Positions 14,849-21,894 of a stretch of DNA of 41,369 bases are shown piece by piece. The stretch comes from Pseudomonas sp. ZH-FAD (GTDB lineage: Bacteria; Pseudomonadota; Gammaproteobacteria; Pseudomonadales; Pseudomonadaceae): positions 1 to 41,369 of the forward strand of contig NZ_PGLR01000049.1 of NCBI RefSeq assembly GCF_002803095.1, in the 5' to 3' direction. Within the stretch, counting starts at the first letter, position 1; every line of letters begins with the position of its first letter. The position numbers and the translations under genes are program-made. The notes under the pieces are model-generated. The model made no database searches, was not told the DNA's origin, and saw only the letters and a list, made by a program, of their open reading frames with translations.

Positions 14849-14877
14849 ATAGTAGTGAATGTTATTTGCCTTCTCAA
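14849..14877 (-). promoter_or_regulatory. Candidate sigma-70 promoter of hitA
   Basis: On the minus strand TTGAGA (14877-14872) and TACTAT (14854-14849) are separated by 17 bases. The AT-rich spacer and -10 region give a weak Fur-box resemblance. Confidence 0.5.
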
Positions 14878-14924
14878 CGTAAACAGCGAGACGACACGCA
14901 GCAGTTATTACAAGTTGCGTCAGC

Positions 14925-16142
14925 TCAGGCTCGCGCCAGTTCCGGCAGGTCGCCGGCCAGCCCGAGCGCCTGACGCACGAACAGCGCCTTGGCCTCGGCC
15001 TGGCCGTCCACCAGGTCGAGACCGACGTTGCGCAGCAGGCGCAGCGGCAACGGGTCGGCCTGGAACAAGCGCTGAAAACCTTCCATCGCCGCCATCATCG
15101 CCAGGTTGTGCGGCATGCGCCGACGCTCGAAACGGCCCAGCACGCGCTCATCACTGAGGTGCTCACCCCGTTCAGCGGCATGCAGCAGCACCTCGGCCAG
15201 CACGGCGGCGTCGAGGAAACCCAGGTTGACGCCCTGCCCCGCCAGCGGATGGATGGTGTGCGCAGCATCGCCAATCAGCGCCAGCCCAGGCTCGACATAA
15301 CGCTTGGCATGACGCTGGCGCAGCGGGATGCACAGACGACGGTCGGCGTGCAGCACCTTGCCCAGGCGCGATTCGAAGGCCTTGCCCAGTTCGACGCAGA
15401 AAGCCTCGTCGTCCAACGCCATCAAGCGCGCGGCTTCGACCGGCACGGTCGACCAGACGATCGAGCACCAATGCTCGCCGGCAGGCCCTGCCAGCGGCAG
15501 GAAGGCCAGTGGACCATCGTCGGTGAAGCGTTGCCAGGCAGTGGCCTGGTGCGGTCGCTCGCAACGCACGCTGGTGACGATGGCATGGTGCAGATAATCC
15601 CATTCGCGCGTGGCGCAGCCGGCCAGGCGACGCACCGCGGAGTTGGCGCCATCAGCCGCCACCAGCAGCGGTGCGCGCAGTTGGCGACCATCGGTAAGCG
15701 TCAGCAACCAGTCGTCGCCGGAGCGGCGCAGCTGCTCCAGGCGCGCGCCAGGCAGCAGGCCGATCTGGCTGTCGTGCAAGCGCTCGAGCAGGGCATCCTG
15801 CACCACGCGATTCTCGACGATATGGCCAAGCGTCTCGGCATGCACGCTGGCCGCAGCGAAGTGGATGCTGCCGGTGCCGGAGCCATCCCAGACGCGCATC
15901 TCGCCGTAGGGGCAGGCACGCCGAGTGGCGATGCCCTGCCAGGCGCCCAGGCGTTCGAGAATGCGTTGGCTGGCCATCGACAGCGCGCTGACACGCGGCT
16001 CGAACGGCGTCTGCGCATCGAATGGCGCCACACTCAGCGGGCTGCCGTCGACGATCAGGATATCCAGACCGCAGTGCTCCAACGCCAAGGCCAGGGTACT
16101 GCCAACCATACCGGCGCCGACGATGATCAGATCCGCTCGCAT
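14925..16142 (-). CDS. FAD-dependent ubiquinone-biosynthesis hydroxylase (UbiI/VisC-like)
   Basis: This flavoprotein monooxygenase of about 405 residues belongs to the UbiH/UbiF/UbiI/COQ6 family and should hydroxylate the aromatic ring of a ubiquinone precursor. Motifs in order are the dinucleotide fold LIIVGAGMVGSTLALAL, PRVSALSMASQRILERLGAW, the DG motif VAADGANSAVR, and GDAAHTIHPLAGQGVNLGFLD near residue 285. ATGs exist at 16148 and 16142. AAGGA directly abuts the first but is six bases from the second, so 16142 is preferred. ubiH lies immediately upstream, so both hydroxylases are in one operon with pepP. UbiI (C5 hydroxylase) is the likeliest role, but UbiF-like activity cannot be excluded. 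Confidence 0.85.
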   Translation of the reverse strand: MRADLIIVGAGMVGSTLALALEHCGLDILIVDGSPLSVAPFDAQTPFEPRVSALSMASQRILERLGAWQGIATRRACPYGEMRVWDGSGTGSIHFAAASVHAETLGHIVENRVVQDALLERLHDSQIGLLPGARLEQLRRSGDDWLLTLTDGRQLRAPLLVAADGANSAVRRLAGCATREWDYLHHAIVTSVRCERPHQATAWQRFTDDGPLAFLPLAGPAGEHWCSIVWSTVPVEAARLMALDDEAFCVELGKAFESRLGKVLHADRRLCIPLRQRHAKRYVEPGLALIGDAAHTIHPLAGQGVNLGFLDAAVLAEVLLHAAERGEHLSDERVLGRFERRRMPHNLAMMAAMEGFQRLFQADPLPLRLLRNVGLDLVDGQAEAKALFVRQALGLAGDLPELARA

Positions 16143-16158
16143 ATTCATTCCTTGGCTG

Positions 16159-17343
16159 TCAGAGACTTCGCGTGCCCATGCCCATCGCCTGCCGGGCGAA
16201 CCAGCGCTTGGCCGGCGGCAGCAGGTCGAGGCCGAGCAAACCCAGGTTGCGCCCGGCAGTCAGCAGCGGCTGCGCGTTGCTGAACAGGCGCGTCACCTGG
16301 TCGGAGAAGCCGACGGTCATTTGCTGATCGAGCTGTTGCCTTTGCTGGTAACGCTGCAGGGTGGCGAAATCGCCCAGTGTTGCCTCGCTGTCGATCAGCA
16401 CCTCGGCCAGCGCCAGGGTATCGCGCAGCGACAGGTTGTAGCCCTGGCCGGCGATGGGGTGCAGGCTGTGCGCGGCGTTGCCCAGCACCACCAGATGTGG
16501 ACGCACCTGCTCCTGCGCCTCGACCAGGCTCAGCGGATAGAGATGCCGTGCTCCCACCTGGCGCAAGGCACCCAGGCGATAACCGAAAGCCTGCTGCAAC
16601 TCGCTGAGAAAGCTCGACTCGCTGGCGCGCAACAGACGTTCGGCGTCAGCCGCGGCGCGCGTCCAGACCAGTGCGCAGCGGTTGTCGCTCAAGGGCAGCA
16701 GCGCCATCGGGCCGTCATCGGTGAAGCGCTCGAAGGCCTGGCCGCGGTGCGCCTCCAGCGGGCTGACGTTGGCAATCAGCGCACTCTGCCCATAAGGCTT
16801 GCTGCTGACGCCGATACCAAGCTGCTCACGCAGGCCGGAACGCCCACCGTCGGCAAGAATCGCCAGGTCGCAGTCGAGGCAGGTTTCGTCGTTCAGGGTC
16901 AGGCGATAGCCGTCGTCGAGCCGCTGCATGCCGACCACTTCGGCCGGGCAACGCCACTCGATCACATCCTGATCCAGCGCCTGCCACAGACAATGGCCGA
17001 GCCAGGCGTTCTCCGCTACGTAACCGAGCGCCGGCACGCCTTCCTCGATGGCCTGCAGGCGCGTGGCACCGAAACGGCCGCGGTCGGAAACATGAATCTG
17101 CTGAATCGGCTCAGCCCGCTGGGCAATGCTCTGCCACAGGCCCAGGCGCTCGTAGATCAACCGACTGCCATAGGACAGCGCGGTAGAGCGCGCGTCATAG
17201 CTGGGCTGGTATTCACTGCCCGGGGCGAAGGGTTCGATCAGGGCGATGCGCCAACCACGCTGACGCGCCGTGTCCTGCAGGGCCAGCGCCAGGCTGGCAC
17301 CCACCAGGCCGCCGCCGATAATGGCCAACTGTACGCGTGACAT
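16159..17343 (-). CDS. ubiH: 2-octaprenyl-6-methoxyphenol hydroxylase UbiH
   Basis: The 394-residue FAD monooxygenase of ubiquinone synthesis has LAIIGGGLVGASLALAL at the N-terminus, the DG motif ILADGGRSGLREQLG, and GNAAHSLHPIAGQGYNLSLRD. The substitution of Asn for Asp in GNAAH and the early YDARSTALSYGSRLIYE stretch are, as I recall, typical of UbiH. It starts four bases after the pepP stop, its ribosome site GAGG lying inside pepP. The pepP-ubiH-ubiI-like order is the same as in E. coli (ygfB-pepP-ubiH-ubiI). Confidence 0.92.
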   Translation of the reverse strand: MSRVQLAIIGGGLVGASLALALQDTARQRGWRIALIEPFAPGSEYQPSYDARSTALSYGSRLIYERLGLWQSIAQRAEPIQQIHVSDRGRFGATRLQAIEEGVPALGYVAENAWLGHCLWQALDQDVIEWRCPAEVVGMQRLDDGYRLTLNDETCLDCDLAILADGGRSGLREQLGIGVSSKPYGQSALIANVSPLEAHRGQAFERFTDDGPMALLPLSDNRCALVWTRAAADAERLLRASESSFLSELQQAFGYRLGALRQVGARHLYPLSLVEAQEQVRPHLVVLGNAAHSLHPIAGQGYNLSLRDTLALAEVLIDSEATLGDFATLQRYQQRQQLDQQMTVGFSDQVTRLFSNAQPLLTAGRNLGLLGLDLLPPAKRWFARQAMGMGTRSL

Positions 17344-17347
17344 GGGC

Positions 17348-18682
17348 TCAGGCCGCCTCGGTGCGCGCGGCCGCCATCAGTGCCTCGATCTCGGTAACGG
17401 TCTTGGGCACACCGTTGGTGAGAATCTCGCAGCCCTTCTTGGTCACGACCACGTCATCCTCGATGCGCACGCCGATGCCGCGCCATTTCTTGGCGACCTT
17501 GTCGTTGTCAGGGGCGATATAGATGCCTGGCTCGACGGTCATCGCCATGCCGACCTCCAGAACGCGCCACTGCCCGCCGACCTTGTAGTCGCCGACGTCA
17601 TGCACATCCATGCCCAGCCAGTGGCCGGCGCGATGCATATAGAAAGGCTTGTAGGCTTCGCTGGCGATCAGCTCGTCAACATCACCCTCGAGCAGACCCA
17701 GATCGACCAGGCCGGCAGTGATCACCCGCACGGTAGCCTCATGGGCTTCGTTCCAGTGCCGGCCTGGAGCGATGAACTTGAATGCCTCCTCGTTGGCCTT
17801 GAGCACCAGCTCATAGATAGCCTTCTGCTCGGGCGAAAACCTGCCGCTGACCGGGAAGGTACGGGTGATGTCGCTGGCGTAGCAGTCGATCTCGCAGCCG
17901 GCGTCGATCAGCACCAGATCGCCGTCCTTGAGCGCCGCGTCATTCTCGCGGTAGTGCAGGATGCAGGCATTGCGGCCGGCGGCGACGATGCTGCCATAGG
18001 CCGGCATCTTCGCCCCACCCTTGCGGAATTCGTAGTCCAGTTCGGCTTCCAGGTGATATTCGAAAAGGCCGGCGCGACTCGCCTGCATCGCACGGATATG
18101 AGCGCGCGCACTGATCTCGGCAGCTTCCTTCATCACCTTCACTTCGGCGGCCGATTTGTACAGGCGCATGTCGTGCAGCAGGTGGTTGAGGGCGACGAAT
18201 TCGTTTGGCGGCATGGCACCTTGGCGCGCCTTGGCGCGGATGTGGTTGACCCACTCCATCAGCCGATGATCGAACTCCTGATTGCTGCCGATGGCGTAAT
18301 AGACACGTTCGCGGCCTTCGATCAGCCCCGGCAGGATGTCGTCGATATCGCCAATGGGGAAAGCATCGTCGGCGCCAAACTGGCTGATCGCACCGTCCTG
18401 GCCGGCACGCAGGCCATCCCACAACTCGCGCTCGGGATCACGCTCGCGACAGAACAGCACATATTCACCGTGCTCGCGCCCCGGGATCAGTGCCATCACC
18501 GCTTCCGGCTCGGGAAAACCGGTGAGGTACTGGAAATCGCTGTCCTGACGGTAGACATGCTCGACGTCACGATTGCGGATATACACCGGCGCCGCCGGCA
18601 GAATGGCGATGCTGTTGGGTTCCATCTGCGCCATCAGCGCCTTGCGCCGACGGGCATATTCGGACTTGGGGATGCTGATCAA
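17348..18682 (-). CDS. pepP: Xaa-Pro aminopeptidase PepP (aminopeptidase P II)
   Basis: The 444-residue metallopeptidase removes N-terminal residues preceding proline. Metal ligands are visible in IDAGCEIDCYASDITRTFP (two Asp), GHWLGMDVHD (His), VEPGIYI and GVRIEDDVVV (two Glu). The expected N-terminus ISIPKSEYARRRKALMAQ requires a TTG start at 18682. The frame upstream is open but overlaps ygfB and looks unlike PepP, and the first internal ATG would delete conserved residues. Length from the TTG matches the family. It lies between ygfB and ubiH in a conserved operon. Confidence 0.92.
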   Translation of the reverse strand: MISIPKSEYARRRKALMAQMEPNSIAILPAAPVYIRNRDVEHVYRQDSDFQYLTGFPEPEAVMALIPGREHGEYVLFCRERDPERELWDGLRAGQDGAISQFGADDAFPIGDIDDILPGLIEGRERVYYAIGSNQEFDHRLMEWVNHIRAKARQGAMPPNEFVALNHLLHDMRLYKSAAEVKVMKEAAEISARAHIRAMQASRAGLFEYHLEAELDYEFRKGGAKMPAYGSIVAAGRNACILHYRENDAALKDGDLVLIDAGCEIDCYASDITRTFPVSGRFSPEQKAIYELVLKANEEAFKFIAPGRHWNEAHEATVRVITAGLVDLGLLEGDVDELIASEAYKPFYMHRAGHWLGMDVHDVGDYKVGGQWRVLEVGMAMTVEPGIYIAPDNDKVAKKWRGIGVRIEDDVVVTKKGCEILTNGVPKTVTEIEALMAAARTEAA

Positions 18683-18701
18683 GGCAGGCTCCGACGAAAA
18701 A

Positions 18702-19256
18702 TCAGTGCAGGGACGGTTTGGCAGCAGGTGCCGCAGGCTTGGCGCACTCGGTGAACAGCAGTAGCGGCGCGACACGCAGGTACTCCATCACTTCCATGTA
18801 GTCGCTCTCGCCATCCTCCGATTCTTCCAGTGCGCTCTGCACCTGGGCGATGGCGGAGAGATCCTGCAACACTTCCATGGCTTCGGCACTCAGCGCACCG
18901 TCGCGAGCGGTCAGGCCGAAGCCACCGAGAAAGCCCTGACACCACTGACCCAGAGCGACCGCGCGCTGCGCCAGCGGGGTTTCGTCATCCGGCAACAGCA
19001 GCACCACGGTGACGTCTTCGCTGCACAGCTCGCCCTTGACCATTTCCTGCAGGCCGATCAGCGCCTGGCGCACGTTGTCCTGCGGCTCGCCACCGAGCAG
19101 GTCGGCCGCGTCGAGCAGCCAGGCATCGGCGTCGAAGCCCGCGCCCGCACAGCTGCGACCAAGCAGCAGGCCGTGCAGTTCGGCAGGGGAAACGGAATGC
19201 CCGGCGCTATTGAGCAGAGCGGCGAAGGCGGCATAGGGAGAGCTTGGAATCGACAT
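18702..19256 (-). CDS. ygfB: YgfB/UPF0149 family protein
   Basis: The 184-residue acidic, alpha-helical protein begins MSIPSSPYAAFAALLNSAG. It contains AELHGLLLGRSCAG and WCQGFLGGFGL, hallmarks of UPF0149. The structure class is known, but a single biochemical activity is not. In P. aeruginosa YgfB has been linked to control of the alpA/ampDh3 pathway and beta-lactam tolerance. A variable Ala-Pro tail follows the conserved domain. The ATG at 19256 has no strong ribosome site. pepP follows after 19 bases. The structured element copy B lies in its upstream region, in the same orientation. Confidence 0.87.
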   Translation of the reverse strand: MSIPSSPYAAFAALLNSAGHSVSPAELHGLLLGRSCAGAGFDADAWLLDAADLLGGEPQDNVRQALIGLQEMVKGELCSEDVTVVLLLPDDETPLAQRAVALGQWCQGFLGGFGLTARDGALSAEAMEVLQDLSAIAQVQSALEESEDGESDYMEVMEYLRVAPLLLFTECAKPAAPAAKPSLH

Positions 19257-19408
19257 AGATAGCTAGGCGCCAGGCGGCGCAATCTCTAGAATGGAGGCCT
19301 CGTATCCTAGCACCGGCAGACGCGCCAAGACCATCCGAGGCCGCCGGGGTGATGCCGTCATGTGCATCACACCACTGCCAAGCATGGTTTGACCCGTGAC
19401 CGGCGCAT

Positions 19409-19545
19409 CTAAAAACGTAGGCGAGGCAGTCAGCACAAGGCAAAAACAAGCGAGAAACGGTCGGAGTCGCGCTCGACTTTACGAGTTGCAATTAACATTT
19501 TGAGCTTGTTTTTAACGCAGTGATGACAACGCAGGTAGTTTTTAG
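19409..19545 (-). repeat. Dispersed structured element, copy B (covaries with copy A)
   Basis: Read on the minus strand, this 137-base element has perfect terminal arms CTAAAAAC/GTTTTTAG. Stem 2 is GTCATCAC/GTGCTGAC (19527-19520, 19436-19429), with the same single T-C mismatch as copy A. Stem 3 is AAAAACAAGC/GCTTGTTTTT (19513-19504, 19451-19442). Conserved loop blocks are CTGCGTTG, TGCGTT, AAATG, ACTCCG, TTTCTCGCTTG, GCCTT and GCCTCGC. The apical hairpin differs (CTCG-TAAAGT-CGAG). Stem 3 changes from GC-rich in copy A to AT-rich here while every pair is kept. It sits in the divergent gap between ygfB and the zapB-like gene. Confidence 0.78.
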
Positions 19546-19605
19546 AGGTGCCCTGAACGGGACAGGCCTATATAGTCCAGCCATTCCCTCCCATAGCGAG
19601 AGCCC

Positions 19606-19815
19606 ATGGAAGACGCCGATCTGCACGCATTGACCGCCAAGCTGGAACTCCTGATCCAGCGTGTCGAGCAGCTAAAGGCTCACAACCGACTCCTGCTGGC
19701 GAATGAACAGGCCTGGCGTGAGGAACGCGCCCATCTGATCGAAAAGAACGAAATGGCCCGGCACAAGGTCGAATCGATGATTTCGCGCCTTAAAGCCCTG
19801 GAGCAGGACTCATGA
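19606..19815 (+). CDS. ZapB-like coiled-coil protein (TIGR02449 family)
   Basis: The 69-residue protein is almost entirely a coiled coil (LTAKLELLIQRVEQLKAHNR, then REERAHLIEKNEMARHKVE). It resembles the small TIGR02449/ZapB-like proteins encoded just before zapA in many gammaproteobacteria. Its last codons overlap the zapA start by four bases (ATGA), so translation is coupled. A role as a ZapA partner at the division ring is a position-based inference. TATATAGT near 19570 may be its -10 region. Confidence 0.8.
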   Translation: MEDADLHALTAKLELLIQRVEQLKAHNRLLLANEQAWREERAHLIEKNEMARHKVESMISRLKALEQDS

Positions 19816-20117
19816 CCCAGTCGAACACCGTGACCGTCCATATTCTGGACAAAGAATATTGCATCGCCTGCCCGCAGGATGAACGCGCCAATCTGGAAAG
19901 CGCGGCTCGCTACCTGGACGGCAAGATGCGCGAGATCCGTACCAGCGGCAAAGTGATCGGTGCCGACCGTGTCGCCGTGATGGCAGCCTTGAACATCACC
20001 CACGACCTGCTGCACAAGCAGCAGCGCCTGGATCAGGACGCCAATTCCACCCGCCAGCAGGTGCGCGATCTGCTCGATCGTGTCGACCATGCACTGGCCG
20101 ACGACCCGAGCTCCTGA
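19812..20117 (+). CDS. zapA: Cell division protein ZapA
   Basis: The 101-residue protein begins MTQSNTVTVHILDKEYCIACP and contains ESAARYLDGKMREIR and DRVAVMAALNITHDLL, the ZapA domain, with a C-terminal coiled coil. ZapA binds FtsZ filaments and bundles them at midcell. It is translationally coupled to the upstream coiled-coil gene and followed by the 6S RNA gene and fau, an order shared with E. coli and P. aeruginosa. Confidence 0.92.
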   Translation: MTQSNTVTVHILDKEYCIACPQDERANLESAARYLDGKMREIRTSGKVIGADRVAVMAALNITHDLLHKQQRLDQDANSTRQQVRDLLDRVDHALADDPSS

Positions 20118-20172
20118 GCACCGTCATGCCTGCCAGTTCGTCGCAGGCCGCCCCGCAGACCCTCTGTTCGGG

Positions 20173-20178
20173 TATACT
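20173..20178 (+). promoter_or_regulatory. -10 box of the 6S RNA promoter
   Basis: TATACT lies seven bases before the inferred 5' end of 6S RNA. No good -35 hexamer is visible at the usual distance. Confidence 0.55.
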
Positions 20179-20184
20179 GGGCGC

Positions 20185-20365
20185 AACTTCCTGGGGTGTG
20201 CGCCAGTCGGTGATGTCCCTGAGCCGATACGCACAACCACGGGGGTTGCACGTTGGGGCCGGTGTGCATGTCCGCCTGACGGAAAGCCTTAACGCCTCCT
20301 GCAACCTCCACCTTGAACTTTCGGGTTCAAGGGCTAAACCGACAGCGGCACGCCGGGAAGTCATC
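20185..20365 (+). ncRNA. ssrS: 6S RNA (ssrS)
   Basis: The RNA starts near AACTTCCTGGGGTGTGCGCC and ends near GGCACGCCGGGAAGT. These ends pair to form the closing stem. Internal features match Pseudomonas 6S RNA: CCCTGAGCCGATACGC, GGGGTTGCACGTTGGGGCC and the hairpin CCTTGAAC-TTTCG-GGTTCAAGG. 6S RNA mimics an open promoter and sequesters sigma-70 RNA polymerase in stationary phase. Its position between zapA and fau is the conserved one. The ends are inferred from pairing and the -10 box and may be off by a few bases. Confidence 0.92.
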
Positions 20366-20418
20366 ATTTCCAGCAGTGACCTTCAGCGCTGCTACCCGCC
20401 TCGCCCAAGCCTCCTTTC

Positions 20419-21015
20419 ATGACTACGCCCGCCACTCTCAGTCGCCCGCAACTGCGCCGCGTGCTGCGTCAGCGTCGTCGTGCACTCAGCCGCAGCCAGC
20501 AACGCCTTGCCGCACGTAACCTCTATCGTCAGTTGGCACAAAGCCCGCAGTTTCGCCGCGCCCGGCATATCGCCCTGTACCTGCCCAACGATGGCGAAAT
20601 CGACCCAAGACCACTGCTGGCCGCTGCGCAGAAGCGCGGCAAACACACCTACCTACCGGTGCTCAGCGCCTGGCCGCGCACCAAGATGGTGTTTCAGCGC
20701 GTCAGCCAGCACGAGAAACTGGCGAGCAATCGCTTCCGCATCCTCGAACCACGCACGCAGCCCAAGCGCCAACGCAAGGTCTGGGCACTGGATCTGGTGC
20801 TGCTACCGCTGGTGGGCTTCGATGATCGCGGCGGGCGCCTGGGTATGGGCGGCGGCTTCTACGACCGCAGCCTGGCTTATCTGCGCATGCGCAAAAATTG
20901 GCACATGCCGACACTACTGGGCCTGGCACATGAATGTCAGCGCGTGGAAGAACTGGCGATGGCCAGCTGGGACGTGCCCTTGCAGGCAACGGTGACGGAC
21001 AAGGCGTGGTATTGA
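20419..21015 (+). CDS. fau: 5-formyltetrahydrofolate cyclo-ligase
   Basis: The 198-residue enzyme converts 5-formyl-THF to 5,10-methenyl-THF using ATP, keeping the folate pool usable. Motifs are the basic N-terminal helix RPQLRRVLRQRRRALS, LYLPNDGEIDPRPLL and the C-terminal nucleotide loop GRLGMGGGFYDRSLAYL. It directly follows 6S RNA, as E. coli ygfA follows ssrS, and is probably transcribed by read-through from it. There is no clear Shine-Dalgarno before the ATG at 20419. Confidence 0.92.
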   Translation: MTTPATLSRPQLRRVLRQRRRALSRSQQRLAARNLYRQLAQSPQFRRARHIALYLPNDGEIDPRPLLAAAQKRGKHTYLPVLSAWPRTKMVFQRVSQHEKLASNRFRILEPRTQPKRQRKVWALDLVLLPLVGFDDRGGRLGMGGGFYDRSLAYLRMRKNWHMPTLLGLAHECQRVEELAMASWDVPLQATVTDKAWY

Positions 21016-21069
21016 ATCGAAAGATGCGGCACCGCGTTCCCTGCGGCGCTTACGCTGGCAGTCCGCGAA

Positions 21070-21201
21070 TCAGGGCTGCTGCGTTACATTGATCGGAGCT
21101 TCGCTCTGGCGCTCCCAAAGGCTCTGAGTGTAACCGGTGGTAACCACGCCCAGGCTGAACAGTACGACGAGAACCCACAAAAGATCTGGCTTGCGTTTCA
21201 T
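21070..21201 (-). CDS. Small single-pass membrane protein, 43 residues
   Basis: The minus-strand ATG at 21201 is preceded by a very strong ribosome site, AGGGGGAGG. The product starts MKRKPDLLWVLVVLFSLG and continues VVTTGYTQSLWERQSEA. It has positive residues, then one hydrophobic segment (about 7-22) and a short polar tail ending QQP, so the N-terminus probably stays in the cytoplasm. No function is known to me. It lies convergent to fau and 15 bases beyond the end of another tiny frame. The ribosome site and membrane design make it likely real although too short for usual gene finders. Confidence 0.7.
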   Translation of the reverse strand: MKRKPDLLWVLVVLFSLGVVTTGYTQSLWERQSEAPINVTQQP

Positions 21202-21216
21202 CTATTGCCTCCCCCT

Positions 21217-21354
21217 TCAAGGCAATGCGCGCGTTGGTCGCGCGTTATTGTTGTGTGCAATACGACGGCGCCAAGCGTTAAGCCGGGCATTTTCCGTCAG
21301 CGCCAAGCACTGTGCAATTTCCGGCGCCAACCGGCCGTCGGAGATATCCCTCAA
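21217..21354 (-). CDS. Possible 45-residue basic protein upstream of the small membrane protein
   Basis: An open frame from a TTG at 21354 to the TGA at 21219-21217 encodes a start RDISDGRLAPEIAQCLALT and then ENARLNAWRRRIAHNN. The composition looks protein-like (an amphipathic helix, then an Arg-rich tail). Its stop abuts the ribosome site of the next small gene, as in a two-gene operon. Against it, no ATG is present and the only ribosome site is a weak AAGCGGA. I do not recognise the family. It could be a real small protein or a chance frame. Confidence 0.35.
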   Translation of the reverse strand: MRDISDGRLAPEIAQCLALTENARLNAWRRRIAHNNNARPTRALP

Positions 21355-21395
21355 ACGAGCGTCCGCTTACGGACAGACCTGCAGGAGCAAAGTTC

Positions 21396-21845
21396 ATGCC
21401 TTATTGGCTGATGAAGTCCGAACCCGATGAATTGTCCATCCACGACCTGCAACGACTGGGCAAAACGCGCTGGGATGGCGTACGCAATTACCAGGCGCGC
21501 AACTTCATGCGCGCAATGAAACCGGGCGATCTGTTCTTCTTCTATCACTCCAGTTGCCCGCAACCCGGTATCGCCGGCATTGCACGTATTGCCGGCGAGA
21601 TCTACCCGGACCCCACCGCGCTCGATCCGCAAAGCCATTATCACGACCCCAAGGCCAGTACCGAGAAGAACCCCTGGAGCGCTCTGGACGTCGAGTTCGT
21701 CGAAGCCTTCGACGAAGTGCTGGCGCTGCAGCACCTGAAGAACAATCCGCTACTGACCGAACTGGCGCTGGTACAACGCGGCAGTCGTCTGTCGGTGATG
21801 CCGGTGAGCGATGCCGAATGGACAGCAATTCTCGCCATGCGTTGA
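21396..21845 (+). CDS. EVE-domain (PUA-like) protein
   Basis: The 149-residue protein begins MPYWLMKSEPDELSIHDLQ and includes WDGVRNYQARNFMRAMKPGD and YHSSCPQPGIAGIARIAGE. These are the hallmarks of the EVE/THYN1 family, whose PUA-like fold binds modified bases in DNA or RNA. The ATG at 21396 follows CAGGAG. The open frame runs further upstream, but only this start gives the conserved N-terminus. The nucleic-acid target is unknown. A link to the neighbouring folate and 6S genes is positional only. Confidence 0.9.
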   Translation: MPYWLMKSEPDELSIHDLQRLGKTRWDGVRNYQARNFMRAMKPGDLFFFYHSSCPQPGIAGIARIAGEIYPDPTALDPQSHYHDPKASTEKNPWSALDVEFVEAFDEVLALQHLKNNPLLTELALVQRGSRLSVMPVSDAEWTAILAMR

Positions 21846-21894
21846 GTCGCATGCGGCACTGTGCTATCACGACACAGAGCCTAGGAGTTTTTCC

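Noticed and set aside
12642..14852. Very long plus-strand open frame (736 codons) opposite hitA and hitB
   Set aside because: It lies antisense to two clear iron-transport genes, spans their gap and the repeats, and has a low-complexity Gln/His/Arg-rich product. High GC content leaves such antisense frames open.
14849..14877. Fur box in the hitA promoter
   Set aside because: The best alignment reaches only about 10 of 19 consensus positions, too weak to list as a site.
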